A stretch of DNA of 64,000 nt from Colletotrichum lupini (lineage: Eukaryota; Ascomycota; Sordariomycetes; Glomerellales; Glomerellaceae). Shown in pieces: positions 11,871 through 21,883 of the stretch. The stretch covers positions 4,030,001 to 4,094,000 of the forward strand of contig NC_064682.1 of NCBI RefSeq assembly GCF_023278565.1, written 5' to 3'. The translations under genes were made by a program, and so were the position numbers. Positions within the stretch are counted from its first letter, which is position 1; every line of letters starts with the position of its first letter. A model generated the notes under the pieces. That model was not told the DNA's origin and did not search any database. It worked only from the letters and a program-made list of their open reading frames with translations.

Positions 11871-13272
11871 TACGAAAAAAATAATCTCTTTATTATTAGC
11901 AAATCTATAAATAATTAGCTACGAATACGGAGCGTAAGCGGGGCGATTATATACTAACTAAAATATTATTAAAGCGGCGCACTTCGTCGCGGATAATATA
12001 AAGTAGCGTAATTATAATATCGTTATAAGACAAAGACGTAATATAAAAAGAGTTCGTAACTACTTTATTATCGTCGCTATTAATAACGGGGGTCGAGCGG
12101 GCCTCTTTACTAGCGCGCTTAAGCGCCCTCTACGTATTACTAACGGCAATTCGGTAGGTCTACTAGAGCTATAAAATAATATTAGTAACCTAAGTAGTAG
12201 CGATAATAAAGCGATAACGGAGTAATAAACCTCTAAATTATAAACGTCGCTATTAGAAGCGAGTGCGGTACTCTAAAAAGTTCGTATTATAAATTCCGTA
12301 AACTTAAGGACCTAAAATACTATTAATATAATACTTAGGAAAAGCAACGGAGTAGCAATAGCGCTAAGTACTTACTATATTTTTATAAAAATAGTTCTGC
12401 GCGGTATACTTAATATAATACACGCTAGATCTTAGAAAAGTATTAAATAAAGGAGCGAACTAGGGGCTATAAATTACCGACCTAGCTAATTATAATACTT
12501 AGCTTTCGGATTAAGCGCTTTATATATAACGCAAGCGAGGTAGGGGAGCGAGCGCACCTAGCCGACCCCAATCTTCTTAGCGTTCGCCTTCTTCTTTTTC
12601 TTAATAAGAGTTTATAACGGTTAGTATAAGTAGTATATAAGTAATAATATACGTACGAGGTTAGGGCGAGTAAAAGGGATATCGGGCTTTTTAAATAGAC
12701 CGCTATTATAGCCGCTACTAAGCGCACCTATAGTACTAACAACCGTTCCGCTATTAATAATAACGACGCCGCAATTAGGGGTTATAATTATATTAAAACG
12801 AGTTAATAACAACTACGGAACGACTCTAAAAAAGACTTACTTAGGCGCGGGGAGTATACAAAAATAGGGATCTAGGAAATATTCGTTAGCTATAATATCT
12901 ACGTAACGAGGGAGTAGCGTAGACGCTAATAAAAATAAAAAACTATATATAAAAAAAATAACTACGGATAAAAAAAAAGAGAAAAGGAATTCGGAATTAT
13001 AGTAGCTTAGAAAGGGGTTAATATTAGTAAATAAAAGTAGGGCGACGACCGCCTAAGTACTAGCAGTCATAAGGATAGCCTATAAGTAAAAATAACCCGG
13101 GTATAAAATTATAGGGCTATTATCCAGAATAAGGGGTCTATACTCAGGCCGACGGGCGCCGCTTATACCCGCCCTCGTACTATATATTTAAAGACCTCCT
13201 AAGTAAGGGATTAATATAATATACGCAAACTATAAATAGGCTTCGGGACAAAGCCTAGGGGAGGGAGTACCT
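11870..13272. other. Extra 1.4 kb between pol and the 3' LTR
   Basis: This interval follows the chromodomain tail and is longer than needed for a 3' untranslated region. It is RIP-mutated like the rest. On the minus strand it keeps a partly open frame near 12621-12812 (reading NSGLFKKPDIPFTRPN) and, in another frame, a Lys-rich stretch near 12570-12600. A purine tract (AGGGGAGGGAG, 13257-13267) lies just before the right LTR and is the likely polypurine tract. No known domain is recognised. Confidence 0.5.
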
Positions 13273-13482
13273 TATTAAGCCTCGCCAGTTAGGCCTCGTT
13301 AATTAAGGGATAGCTTAAGAGGGTATAAAAAAGGGGACTAAATAATAAAAGAGCAGCTTAGGTATATATAGAGCGCTAGTAATATACCTCGAGGGAAGGG
13401 CAGATTTTAATAATTCCTCTTTTAGACCCTAATAGCAGTTAGCCTCTATAAGCTTCTTCCCTATGTCATATACCTATTAATA
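13273..13482 (+). repeat. Right LTR
   Basis: This 210 bp LTR begins TATTAAGCC and ends CCTATTAATA. Its length equals that of the left LTR, and the differences are all C/T or G/A exchanges. Confidence 0.88.
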
Positions 13483-13542
13483 AGTAGCTAGTGTAATAAA
13501 GTAGTAAGCTTAATATAAATACCGCTAAGCCTCGAATCTCAC
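13483..13542. repeat. Tandem 3'-end repeat, unit C, right part, with right target duplication
   Basis: It begins AGTAG (target duplication) and continues with a sequence matching 5755-5810 (GTAATAAAGTAGTAAGC against GTAATAGAGCAGTAAGC, then CTAAGCCTCG against CCGAGCCTCG). It is therefore the other side of the copy broken by the retrotransposon. Confidence 0.65.
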
Positions 13543-13890
13543 TAATAACAACGGATTCTCACGCAAATACGTGCAATAAGAGTAGGAAACTTCTAGACTA
13601 TAAAAGAAGCTCACTATGTTATATGAATCACTGGATCTAGAGGAACAGAAAGAAGAAAGTGATGTTTAGGAACTCGAGTATCTATTGTACTTATTGATTA
13701 CCCTCCCCTTTCGGGGAGGGTTTCTAATACTAAAAGGCACGCCACACTCTTCTAGTGTTCTCCTGGCATAACGAAAAGCTCGGCATCTCCATCGTCTCGG
13801 TCATAGCCAGCATCACCGGCATCGGGAAGCATCAGGGCGACGGGAGCCACAGGGTTGGGCACGAAGCCCGCAGGCGGAACTCCAAGGAGA
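13543..13890. repeat. Tandem 3'-end repeat, unit D, continuous with the intact gene
   Basis: This is the fourth copy and the presumed source. It holds the marker (AAATACGTGCAATAAG near 13565), the 3' hairpin at 13701-13720 and the last ~140 bp of the coding sequence of the gene at 13752-14974. The non-coding part is TA-enriched by RIP, while the coding part looks unmutated. Confidence 0.7.
13701..13720 (-). other. Perfect hairpin just downstream of the CxxC gene
   Basis: CCCTCCCC, loop TTTC, GGGGAGGG form an uninterrupted 8 bp stem. It lies about 30 nt beyond the stop codon of the minus-strand gene, so it would be in the 3' UTR or terminator region. Unit C keeps it at 5978-5997 with one mismatched pair; in unit B it is broken. 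Confidence 0.45.
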
Positions 13891-14974
13891 GCAGCAGGAG
13901 GCGCGGCCGGGGGCGGGGCGGGGGCGGCAGCGAGCACAGCGGCCGGAGCAGCGGCGTGAAGGGCGGCCGGAGCGGGAGCACCCGCGCGGGTGCGGGTGCG
14001 GGTGAGGCACATGGGGTGAGGGGCATGATTACCCGCGCTGCCCACGTAACAAGGGCAGTACGCCCCAACGTCGTTGACCAGCCAGGGGGCATTGCGCATG
14101 ACCCAGTTGATAGCCGGCTCGTCCTGCAAGCGAGGGGACCACTTGCAGTGGTTGCACGTGGCGAACGTCTTCAAGACGCGCGACTGTGCATCTGGGTCCT
14201 GCAAGCGGGTATTCCACGCCACATTGCCATTCTTGCGGCACTTAGAACAGTGCATCGGGTTGGCGGCTCCAGGGAGGCTTGGCTGGGGAGTTTGAGCACC
14301 CATGATGGCATTATGGATGTTGGGGGCATGGTTTCCGGCACCGACAGCGTTGGGAATCTGCTGTTGATGAGGCTGAGCAGCCATGTTGGCGTTGTGGTTG
14401 GAAGCCGCCATTGCGGCACCGATAGCGGTGTACACCTGCTGCTGGGCATGAAGAGCGTGGCCGAAGGCCAGGGACTGAGTACCATGAGCAGCCATGATGG
14501 CGTTCTGCGAACTGGCAGCAGGGTTTCCGGCACCGACAGGGTTGGGCATCTGCTGGTGGGCTTGATTGTTCTGGCCGAAAGCCTGGCCGTGGACCTGAAG
14601 CGCGAGCTGGTGCTGATTCTGGGCAGTGGGGTCGTGAGCAATCCTGAGCATAAGGTGATTAGCATTATCATATGTTAGTGTTGAGAGATGGGTGCTTACG
14701 GGACCATGCCGTGGTGATGGTTGGGGACAAGCACATGGTGCTGCTGGGCCTGCTGCTGCTGGGCCTGCTGGATATCATCATCGTGAAGATTCATGTTGCT
14801 GTTATGACCAGGGCTGTCAGCAGCGGGGCCATCAGGAGCATTGATCTGGGCCTGATGCTGCTGGATCTGCTGGATCTGCTGGGCGTCATGACCATGGGCG
14901 CTCATGTTGTCGCCAGAGGCGTTGCTACCAGAAGCCTGGCTAGCGGACTGCTGCTGCTGCATGTTGCTCTCCAT
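13752..14974 (-). CDS. Unrecognised Gln/His/Ala-rich protein with two CxxC pairs
   Basis: Two exons, 14974-14700 and 14643-13752, encode 388 aa. The intron (14644-14699) has donor GTAAGC, branch GCTAATC and acceptor CTCAG, and joins HGMVP to IAHDP. A second intron in the 5' leader is likely (14984-15057, GTGAGT donor, TACTAAT branch). Residues 1-92 are Gln/His/Asn-rich. Residues about 122-214 hold three imperfect ~27-residue repeats built on VGAGN and NAIMAA. Then come CSKC (224-227) and CNHC (255-258), with YCPCY at 287-291, suggesting zinc binding. The tail is Ala/Pro-rich and ends acidic (YDRDDGDAE). I do not recognise the family; a nuclear or RNA-related role would be speculation. Its 3' end has been duplicated in tandem beyond the stop codon, and the RIP-mutated repeat block begins only about 10 bp past the gene. 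Confidence 0.7.
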
Positions 14975-16707
14975 TGTATCTGGCTACGCAGATTATTAGT
15001 ATCGCACGGCTTTACGAAAAGAATATTCGTGGCGATCGTCCAGGGATGGAGACTCACAGGATATGGTTCTGCTTGATGAAGATGAAGCTGAACTGTTTAG
15101 GATACTGGCGGAAGAGTTCAACCACTGATAACAGTGACGGCGTGATGGCTCGGGATGCTGATGTCGACAATCCGGCGAGTAGGGTAGATGACGATGCTGT
15201 CCGATGATGAGAATCGCTGCTTGTAGCTACGACTGATGAGGATGGCGATGGAAAGAACTCGTCGAATTGTTGACTATTCGCTCCAAGATGAGGATAGAGA
15301 AGCTGAAATATTCCGCGCGGTCAGTAATCCTGCTCTTCGACAATGATACATCTCTCGGGAAATAAAATAGAAGATAGAAAATGAAGAACTCACGATGAAG
15401 AGGAATGCCGAAGCTTCTTTCGATGATAATGCGCGATGGCGTACTTGATGTTTGGATTGAATCCTGACCAAAATCGCGGCTGAGGAAAAGAAGAGTTTTC
15501 TGGAAGGTGGGCGATGCGACGAGAAAGAGAAAGGTAAACAAAAGAAAAGCCCTCGACGACTAATCACAATTGTAGACAGATCATGATTGTCGACTAAGCA
15601 TGATGAGTTGTCCTGAGGAATCATGATGTCTTCAAAGCCGCAGTTGGATGGAGTGACGGGAACCATGCAGGCCGCAGTAGACACGGCTCCCGGGAGCTGT
15701 ACAAGCCGCCTAAAACAGGGAGGGCGGGAGCAATCCGGAATTTAGCAGACTGGACGAACGGTGGAAGGCACCATATCCCAAGTCTTAGGAAGACATGAAA
15801 TGTTCAGACGGCTGGAGCTATCCAAAGTTGCTGTGATAGAGCTGGGACGACTGGACGGACTACAACTTACGATGAAGAAGTTGAGACGATAAAAATATCA
15901 TCAGTGGGACGAGGCACGAAAAGCAAACACTCCAGACGAACAGCCAAGAAGATCAAGGTATATGGGTTCACAGATGGAATATAATACATTTCATAGAACA
16001 TGATGAGAACTGTTCACTAATTGACGAGAAGAATCTGCGTATGTGAGATGTAACGAATTTAATTGTTCAAGTTACCCAGGCTCTTTGATTTCCACTTGTC
16101 GTTGGCTTTCAAGCTTCTTTCCACAACTCTGCATTTAGTTGGGCATCATTGTCACTGTCTCGGTCAAAATATGTGAAAAGATTTGATGGTCAATGTGGAG
16201 TAGAAGAATAAGGTGCTTACAACATGTGGGTGAATGCTTTGTGCATACATGCCTCATGACTCGCTTTGCTTCGGATTCATGAGCAAAGAGCCACAATGTT
16301 TTCAAGATTCTAGCCTATCCTCGAACTCAAGACCACAGGTTTTGTCTAAAGCTCTGAAATCCAGGCAGCAAACTACAATCCAAGCCAACCAGTCGCTGTT
16401 TTCAACTCCAAGACGGCAAAACTTCGAAGGGCTCAGGTCGCAGAGACCAATGGCGAATAGGTTCCAAGTATTGACAGGAATGTTGAGGGAACATACACAG
16501 ATATCTCAACAACTTAGAACGACTCACTCGATTGCTTGGACGTTGGAAGCTAATTGCGGGGCAAGAACAGAATGTGTCTTAACAATCATTTCGCACATAC
16601 TTCAAATTTACCTCAAGTTCATGTTGAGTTTCTAGGTCTCGTGAAAAGTGATTTCCAGTTTGTTGATGGAATATAATATGGACCGAATGCCAAAATAACA
16701 TACACAT
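14975..16707. other. Upstream region of the CxxC gene and intergenic DNA
   Basis: The first ~85 bp contain the probable 5'-leader intron of the gene at 13752-14974. The rest has only short frames without domains, including a 133-codon plus-strand frame at 16234-16635 and minus-strand frames at 15227-15684 that begin at non-ATG codons. I see no supported gene. Confidence 0.45.
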
Positions 16708-18369
16708 CTACAAAAGCCCCTGGTTCGCACACTCTGTCTCGATTTCAGACAGTGTGCGCTTGCCGACGGTGACATTGTTGTTTTGGCCATAGCTACGGAC
16801 AAGCCGGTCCTCAGCCGTGTAGACAGGCCATCCGATAGCGTCCAGACCCGCATTCGAGTCCTTCACAAAAGCGGCATACGCATCCATCATGATGTGGCTG
16901 AGCTCATACTCGAACACGGTGGAGTTACCACGGAAGTCGGCGTGTGTGCCAAAGATCATGGGAAGCTCGCTACCATGGTAAGCACCCATCCACGGGCGGG
17001 GCGAGGTGTTGTTGAACACGGCAGAGTAGTAGTAGCGGTATGTGGTCCTTCCCGCGGCCAGACGCTCACTAGGTTCCTTCAGTTAGAATCGGGCTACTTG
17101 CGGCGGAGAAGAGGAAGGCTCACTTAGTGGTCTTGGTGGCAGGGCACCAGAAGAACTGGTAGGACAAGGCATCAGCGACGGCGGGATCGGGACCGTTCTC
17201 CGCATCGTAAGGGGCAAGGAAGAGGCCCTCTGCGGCGTTGAATCCGATGATTGCGGGCTGTTAGTTGTTAGCAAATCACTCTCGCTAAGAACATCTCCAG
17301 GAAGTCAACTTACAAGATCGGACAGCTCGCCAAGAGCAGCCTTCTCGGTGTAGTTGGCAAAAACAATCTTGTTATCAACCTGGGGAGAGAAGCCAATGGT
17401 AGGCGTAACCTCGGAGTCCTTGTAAGTGGCCACAAAGTTCTCAAGCTTCTCTGCAGGAATCTTGCGCATGCATGCCAACTCAGCCTCGGCGGTTGTCGAG
17501 TTGCCGCAACCAAGCTGATGTGCGACGAACGTGAAATTGGAGTGGGACTCGTCGTGGTTCATCAGCTGGTCCAGGTGAGCCGTGCCGGAGTCCATGATGA
17601 GGCCCCTGACAATAGGGTCCTCGGCGTACGCGAAGCTGTAGTAGTCGACGGCGATGGAACCGGCGGAGTGGCCCCAAATAGTCATGCGCTCAGGGTCACC
17701 ACCAAACTGTGCGATGTTGTCGCGGATCCACTCGACAGCGAAGCGCTGGTCCATCAGTCCGAGGTTCTGCTCCTTCAGTGCGGCAGAGTTGGGGAAACCG
17801 AAGAGCTTCATGCGGTAGTTGAAGGTAACGAAGATGTGCGACTGCGAGCGCTGGATCCAGTTCTGAGGCATTTGGTAGGGAACATCGGTGCCGCCCGTCT
17901 CGAAGCCGCCGCCGTAGAACCAAATGATGACCGGGAGTCCCTCTCCGGAAGCCTGCTGCTCGCCGGTAGCGGGAACGGCGCCGGCAGGGGCCCACACGCT
18001 AGCAGTGAGGCAGTCCTCGTCCATACCGGCATCGCCGATCATGAACTCAGGCACATCCACACGCTGGATGGCAGGGTGGATGGAGATGTACTGCCAGCAC
18101 GAGGGCGGTAACGCCGTGGCGTTGAGGACGGTTCCATTGGCGAAAGGAGTACTTGACTGGGGAGCAACATAGGGCTGGGGGGGTTCCCAGCGCAAATCGT
18201 CGAGAGGCGGCGCGGCGTAGGGGATGCCAAGGAACTCGGCGACGTTGGAGGCATCGGGGGCGATCCGGCCCTGGACCGTGAGACCGTTTTCAAGTTGCAC
18301 GCTGGGACCTGCGCTCGCGGAGGCGAGGAGGCCGGCAAAGGTGGCCACGAACTTTGCGTTGCACATCAT
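16708..18369 (-). CDS. Secreted type-B carboxylesterase/lipase
   Basis: Three exons, 18369-17314, 17257-17124 and 17068-16708, encode 516 aa. Introns are 17258-17313 (56 nt, GTAAGT donor) and 17069-17123 (55 nt, GTGAGC donor, CCTAG acceptor, chosen over a nearer GAAG because it sits at a proper distance from the CTAAC branch). An N-terminal signal peptide (about residues 1-20) precedes the alpha/beta-hydrolase fold. Family marks are FLGIPYA, EDCL (118-121), the oxyanion region YGGGF (152-156) and the nucleophile motif GHSAGS with Ser235. The likely acid is the Glu in GFNAAEG and the His is in GAYHGSE. It hydrolyses ester bonds outside the cell; the natural substrate is unknown. Several NxT/S sequons fit secretion. 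A TATA-like TATAATT lies about 90 bp upstream of the ATG (18461-18470). Confidence 0.92.
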
Positions 18370-19469
18370 GACGGAGGCGACTCTCTGTGACTGTAGCGAC
18401 AGACTGGAGTTGACGAAAGTGGCTTGGCAACTGTTCCTTCAACAGCATCAGGAGAGACTTTAGAATTATATCACGGAAGTCCTCCGGAAGTCGGGGGGCT
18501 TCTTCGCAATTTTTCGACATCCTAGCAATCCCGACTCCTGAATGACATCCTCCAATGGACCGATGGTCCACTAACATCGCGACTCTGCACTGCCCGAACA
18601 GGAAACAAGACGTTGCACGGTTCGCCTTTCATCGGAAATTGGTGGGCAGAACCCCACACTATTCAACGTTGACATCGGCAGTTCTCCAGTTGAGAGATGA
18701 GCGTCATTGGTGAGTTGGAGGGGTTAAACGTCTCTGCTATGGGTTTGCGAGTCAACTCCCTGCCGCGCCCTCCACCTGGACCTGTCGATCAGCAATCGGA
18801 TGCTGCTAAACAACTCTTTTTCCCCTGAGTGCCCGCTTGATGATCGGAGGGAACGGGAATTGGGGATAGTATAGAACCCACTGCAAACGTGGTCCCCAAC
18901 TCGTCAGCAACTTGTCAGCGGAACTCGGATAGTTGATAACTTCGATAGATCCGCTGCGATTTCGGGAGCTACGCCCGTATCTCCAAGAGATCAACTAGAG
19001 ATAGATTCAGTACTTCACTAAAAGCCACAAGGCACAACAAGTACTTGCTCAGAAATGGAGTGGTTGTGAAGCAACTTTGCGGGAGTAATGAGAGTGCGCA
19101 TCGGCCAGGGCAGAGCCGAACAGGAGTGCAGACCATGGCTCTGCTTTGAAATGAGGTGTCGAGCACTAATCGCATTGACCCACACTTACAAGAAGTAAGA
19201 AGACACACATTGAAAAATCCAAGATTACAGAACAAGTTCGATGATAAAGTAGGTCACCGTCCTTAGCAAGTAGATTCAACTAAATATTTCGATGACCGCC
19301 TATGAGACCCATGAAAGCTATGCGATTCCGTCTCAAGCCATTCCGCCCATTGCGCAAGATGGTAGAACGGCCATAGATTTGCCCACTTGGTGTCATACAG
19401 TGACACACAGAGCCTTCAAGCTTGTCCCATTCGACATAGATTCGGCTGGTGTCGTTCCAATCTCATCGC
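18370..19469. other. Intergenic region upstream of the carboxylesterase
   Basis: About 1.1 kb without a convincing gene. It should hold the esterase promoter and the 3' region of the small secreted protein gene. Only short shadow frames are present. Confidence 0.5.
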
Positions 19470-19667
19470 TTAGCACGGGTAGCCAGAGCTGCACTGGGTG
19501 GCGGTGCAGCAGGTTTGCTTTCCGTTCTTGCAAGCAGTGCACCAATACGCGCGAGCCTCCAACTGTTCACCTCTGAAGGTCAACGCAGGAGCTTCGGCTT
19601 CGGCGATTGGGGTGGCCGAGACACAAGCAGCTGCCAGAGCAGTGATGATGAATGCGGTGAACTTCAT
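19470..19667 (-). CDS. Small secreted cysteine-rich protein
   Basis: A single ATG-initiated ORF of 65 aa. Residues 1-18 form a clear signal peptide (basic start, then an FIITALAAACV core, with probable cleavage after VSA). A short propeptide-like stretch rich in Ala/Glu follows to about residue 39. The mature C-terminus has six cysteines at 43, 46, 53, 54, 59 and 65. Six cysteines within 23 residues suggest three disulfides and a compact knot-like protein. No family is recognised. Small secreted cysteine-rich proteins of fungi include effectors and antimicrobial peptides, but a role here is inference from architecture only. Gene structure supports a real gene: a TATA box at 19858-19866 and a well-formed 5'-leader intron (19673-19767: GTGAGT donor, GACTAAC branch, TTCCAG acceptor) ending 5 nt before the ATG. 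Confidence 0.8.
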   Translation of the reverse strand: MKFTAFIITALAAACVSATPIAEAEAPALTFRGEQLEARAYWCTACKNGKQTCCTATQCSSGYPC

Positions 19668-19672
19668 TGTGG

Positions 19673-19767
19673 CTGGAATTGGTTGAGAAGTCGAGTGTGC
19701 AAAGGTTTGTGCTGGTCTCGTTAGTCTTACACACCAGAAGCTTAGTTTGAGACGCTTCGATACTCAC
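19673..19767 (-). other. Predicted 5'-UTR intron of the small secreted protein gene
   Basis: In gene orientation, donor GTGAGT, branch AGACTAACG and acceptor AATTCCAG bound a 95 nt intron that ends 5 nt upstream of the start codon. The leader exon would lie between about 19768 and 19830. Confidence 0.6.
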
Positions 19768-19857
19768 AGACCGAAGTTGGACAAGGTGATTAGAAAATCG
19801 ATTGACTGGCTTTTTAGATACGAGAGATGAAAGCAGTTGAAGCGCGGGAAAAGTGAA

Positions 19858-19866
19858 CATTTATAG
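19858..19866 (-). promoter_or_regulatory. TATA box of the small secreted protein gene
   Basis: CTATAAATG in gene orientation, about 190 bp upstream of the ATG and about 90 bp upstream of the leader-intron donor. This suits a start site near 19830. Confidence 0.5.
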
Positions 19867-19867
19867 T

Positions 19868-21256
19868 TTTTTTTCGCTGTTTTAATTGCGCTTTATGCTT
19901 CTAGGCCTTCTGGATTATATTCCACCTGCCATGGACATCTAGACTTCCTTCCTTCGACGTTAATGAAAGCCAGGCGCGCCAACCACGCTGTCCTGTTCAA
20001 TCCGAATTCAAGTTCTGTCAAAAAATTCCGCGAATGGCATTCGATTTTTTGGCTTCTCGAGGATCAACAAGTTGCTCGCGGCTACGCGTTTGAATCCTTC
20101 TTGGACCTTGGACAGTCTGAAGATCACCGACTGACAAGCGATGATAGACTTCGCGCCACAGCAGATGAAGGATTCTAATACCACCTACTTAGTCGCCCTT
20201 GTCAAATTCCCCGCATACGTCTCAGTCTGGCAACTACTTGTATAAGTTAGGAGACAGGATCGGACATCTTGATTTGTGCGCTTCCTTAAACAGAAGCCTA
20301 GAACACGAGTCTTCGTATGCAGCTACCAATAAGCGATGATCCTTCGACATAGATATGTCCAAGTCAAGTTAGAGTGAGGAGCTTGACGACCCGCTCCAGT
20401 GCCTACTAAGTAAGTAGAAGTCGGATCATTCGGCATGCCGCACTACTCGGGCGCGGATAGTTCAGAGGCATTCCCCATGGGGAACTCGAGGTAAGCGATG
20501 TTGCAATTGTTGGCAATGACTCGGTCTTGATCTTTCAAAGCCCCTTCATGACTGCGGTTTGCTTAGAGCCCGAACATCCCAGGCTCAGGTAATCATTGAC
20601 AGGAAACTTACCTAGGATTCGTGGTTTGGCTCTCATTGTGGTGCTTTACCTCCACATCACCCATACCAACAAAGAGTACTACCCTGTACCTCAGTCCGAA
20701 GAAACCTTTCTAGCCTATTTATAAGCAAATACTACCACATGGAGTCGCAGAGGTTATAATACGCTGTCGAGTCGATAAATCGCCTCTTGGTTCTGGTCAG
20801 ATATTACTACCTTGTCCCACGTTGCGGGGGCCTATCTCCAGGAAGAGCAAAGTAACGGAGAATTCGCCCTTCGTTGCAACGGGAAGCGGGGTGTGCTTCG
20901 ACGCTTCCTCCGGCGTATCTTGGCCCGGCCCAGACCCTTCGCGTCGATACTCCAAAGAAACCGTCGCTCAATCCAGCACGTAAGAATCCTAAGGGCGCGT
21001 TACATCACATAGATACAGCTTTGCTACTACACATACAGCTTTGCTACTGCACGTTCGTCTTGATGGAATATGTCACGCAGTACGAAGACCCGGACGTCGA
21101 TACCTACCAGCTCGCTTCTGCTTCAGACGCCTTTCTTCAATGGCCCCAATCCTGTTCACTTTAACACGCATTTTGGAATTAATGGTATAAGTACTTGTTT
21201 CATGGGAATATTCCAACGACAGGAACTAATGTCTGGGTCCTAACCCTCTACATGGA
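19868..21256. other. Intergenic region, no supported gene
   Basis: Roughly 1.4 kb of mixed composition. Two short plus-strand frames near 20812-21164 lack a usual start or domain. A direct duplication of ATACAGCTTTGCTACT occurs near 21011-21048. Nothing else is recognisable. Confidence 0.4.
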
Positions 21257-21883
21257 TTAAAAGCCAAAACGTTTCAAGAAAGCTCTAGCCGCTCCTGTTT
21301 TCTTTGGCTTGTCGGATTCATCTACGGACGCAGTTGGTCCAGGAACGGAAGCTTCAGGCAGAGCCCTGTTACTCTCTTCGTCGATACGAGAGTCTGGTTT
21401 GGGCACAGATCTCGGTTTTCTCGGCCCCATGACTACCGAAACTTGGGCCCGTTCAACATCCGAGAATGCAAGTCTATCCAATTCCACTTCCGTGAAGGTA
21501 GACTTAACGATGACCAGCCACCGGACCGAGTCTTCACTGCATTCTACCCTTGTATCTGGAAGTCCCAGGCACTGCTTCGCTCTACGCGCTGCATCTGAAT
21601 TTGGGACAGTAAGACGATATTCCGTTACGCCGTCAACAGGGGTCGGCGATTGGATTTCTTGTACTTGGAGGCCGTCCACGGTAATCTGCCAGACTGTCCG
21701 ATCTCCCATCAACCTCTCCGCTGCCTTCGCTGTGACGCTTTTATGGCCATTAAGAAACCTGACTTGAGATTCGCAGTGTCTTTCTGAATCGTAGCTGAGG
21801 AGGAATTTCCCGCCTTTGCCGGGCGACTTGTGGCTCTCAAACACTACTTTGACTGGAGACCATCTTGATTCGAGGAATCCCAT
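21257..21883 (-). CDS. Unrecognised 208 aa protein
   Basis: A single ATG-initiated ORF without introns. The body (about residues 1-150) is mixed alpha/beta in character, with regular hydrophobic spacing (VWQITVDGLQVQEI, EYRLTVPNSD, SVRWLVIVKSTFTEVELDRL). This looks like a folded domain and not a chance frame. The tail (about 150-195) is polar, rich in Pro/Ser/Asp and probably disordered, and it ends in a basic, hydrophobic stretch, ARAFLKRFGF. There is no signal peptide or membrane segment. I do not recognise the family. The start lies in the context AAGAATGG. Codon use appears ordinary. It lies alone between two gene-poor intervals. Confidence 0.6.
   Translation of the reverse strand: MGFLESRWSPVKVVFESHKSPGKGGKFLLSYDSERHCESQVRFLNGHKSVTAKAAERLMGDRTVWQITVDGLQVQEIQSPTPVDGVTEYRLTVPNSDAARRAKQCLGLPDTRVECSEDSVRWLVIVKSTFTEVELDRLAFSDVERAQVSVVMGPRKPRSVPKPDSRIDEESNRALPEASVPGPTASVDESDKPKKTGAARAFLKRFGF

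Larger units (their letters stand above)
6125..13482 (+). mobile_element. RIP-inactivated Ty3/Gypsy chromovirus-type LTR retrotransposon (7.36 kb)
   Basis: Two 210 bp LTRs (6125-6334 and 13273-13482) in direct orientation bound a 7358 bp element flanked by GGTAG/AGTAG. On the plus strand the decayed interior keeps the Metaviridae order: a Gag zinc knuckle (about 7649-7690, now YYNYKETSYIIRDC), aspartic protease (LIDSG near 7970), reverse transcriptase (LRLCVDYR near 8660, FGLTNAPTTF near 8880), RNase H (about 9410-9780), integrase (about 10370-11120) and a chromodomain remnant (KGYSSDEDT near 11560). Every domain is cut by TAA/TAG stops. The second aspartate of the reverse transcriptase active-site pair reads as asparagine (YLDNI near 8965). 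CpA and TpG are almost absent while CpG is retained, the typical RIP pattern. The element cannot be autonomous. It sits inside unit C of the tandem gene-end repeat. Confidence 0.93.

Noticed and set aside
12482..12812. Two minus-strand frames in the Gypsy 3' region as genes
   Set aside because: They lie inside a RIP-mutated element, are short and have no usual start. Kept only as an observation on the extra 1.4 kb.
16234..16635. 133-codon plus-strand ORF with ATG
   Set aside because: No domain, signal peptide, membrane helix or splice evidence; the composition looks random.
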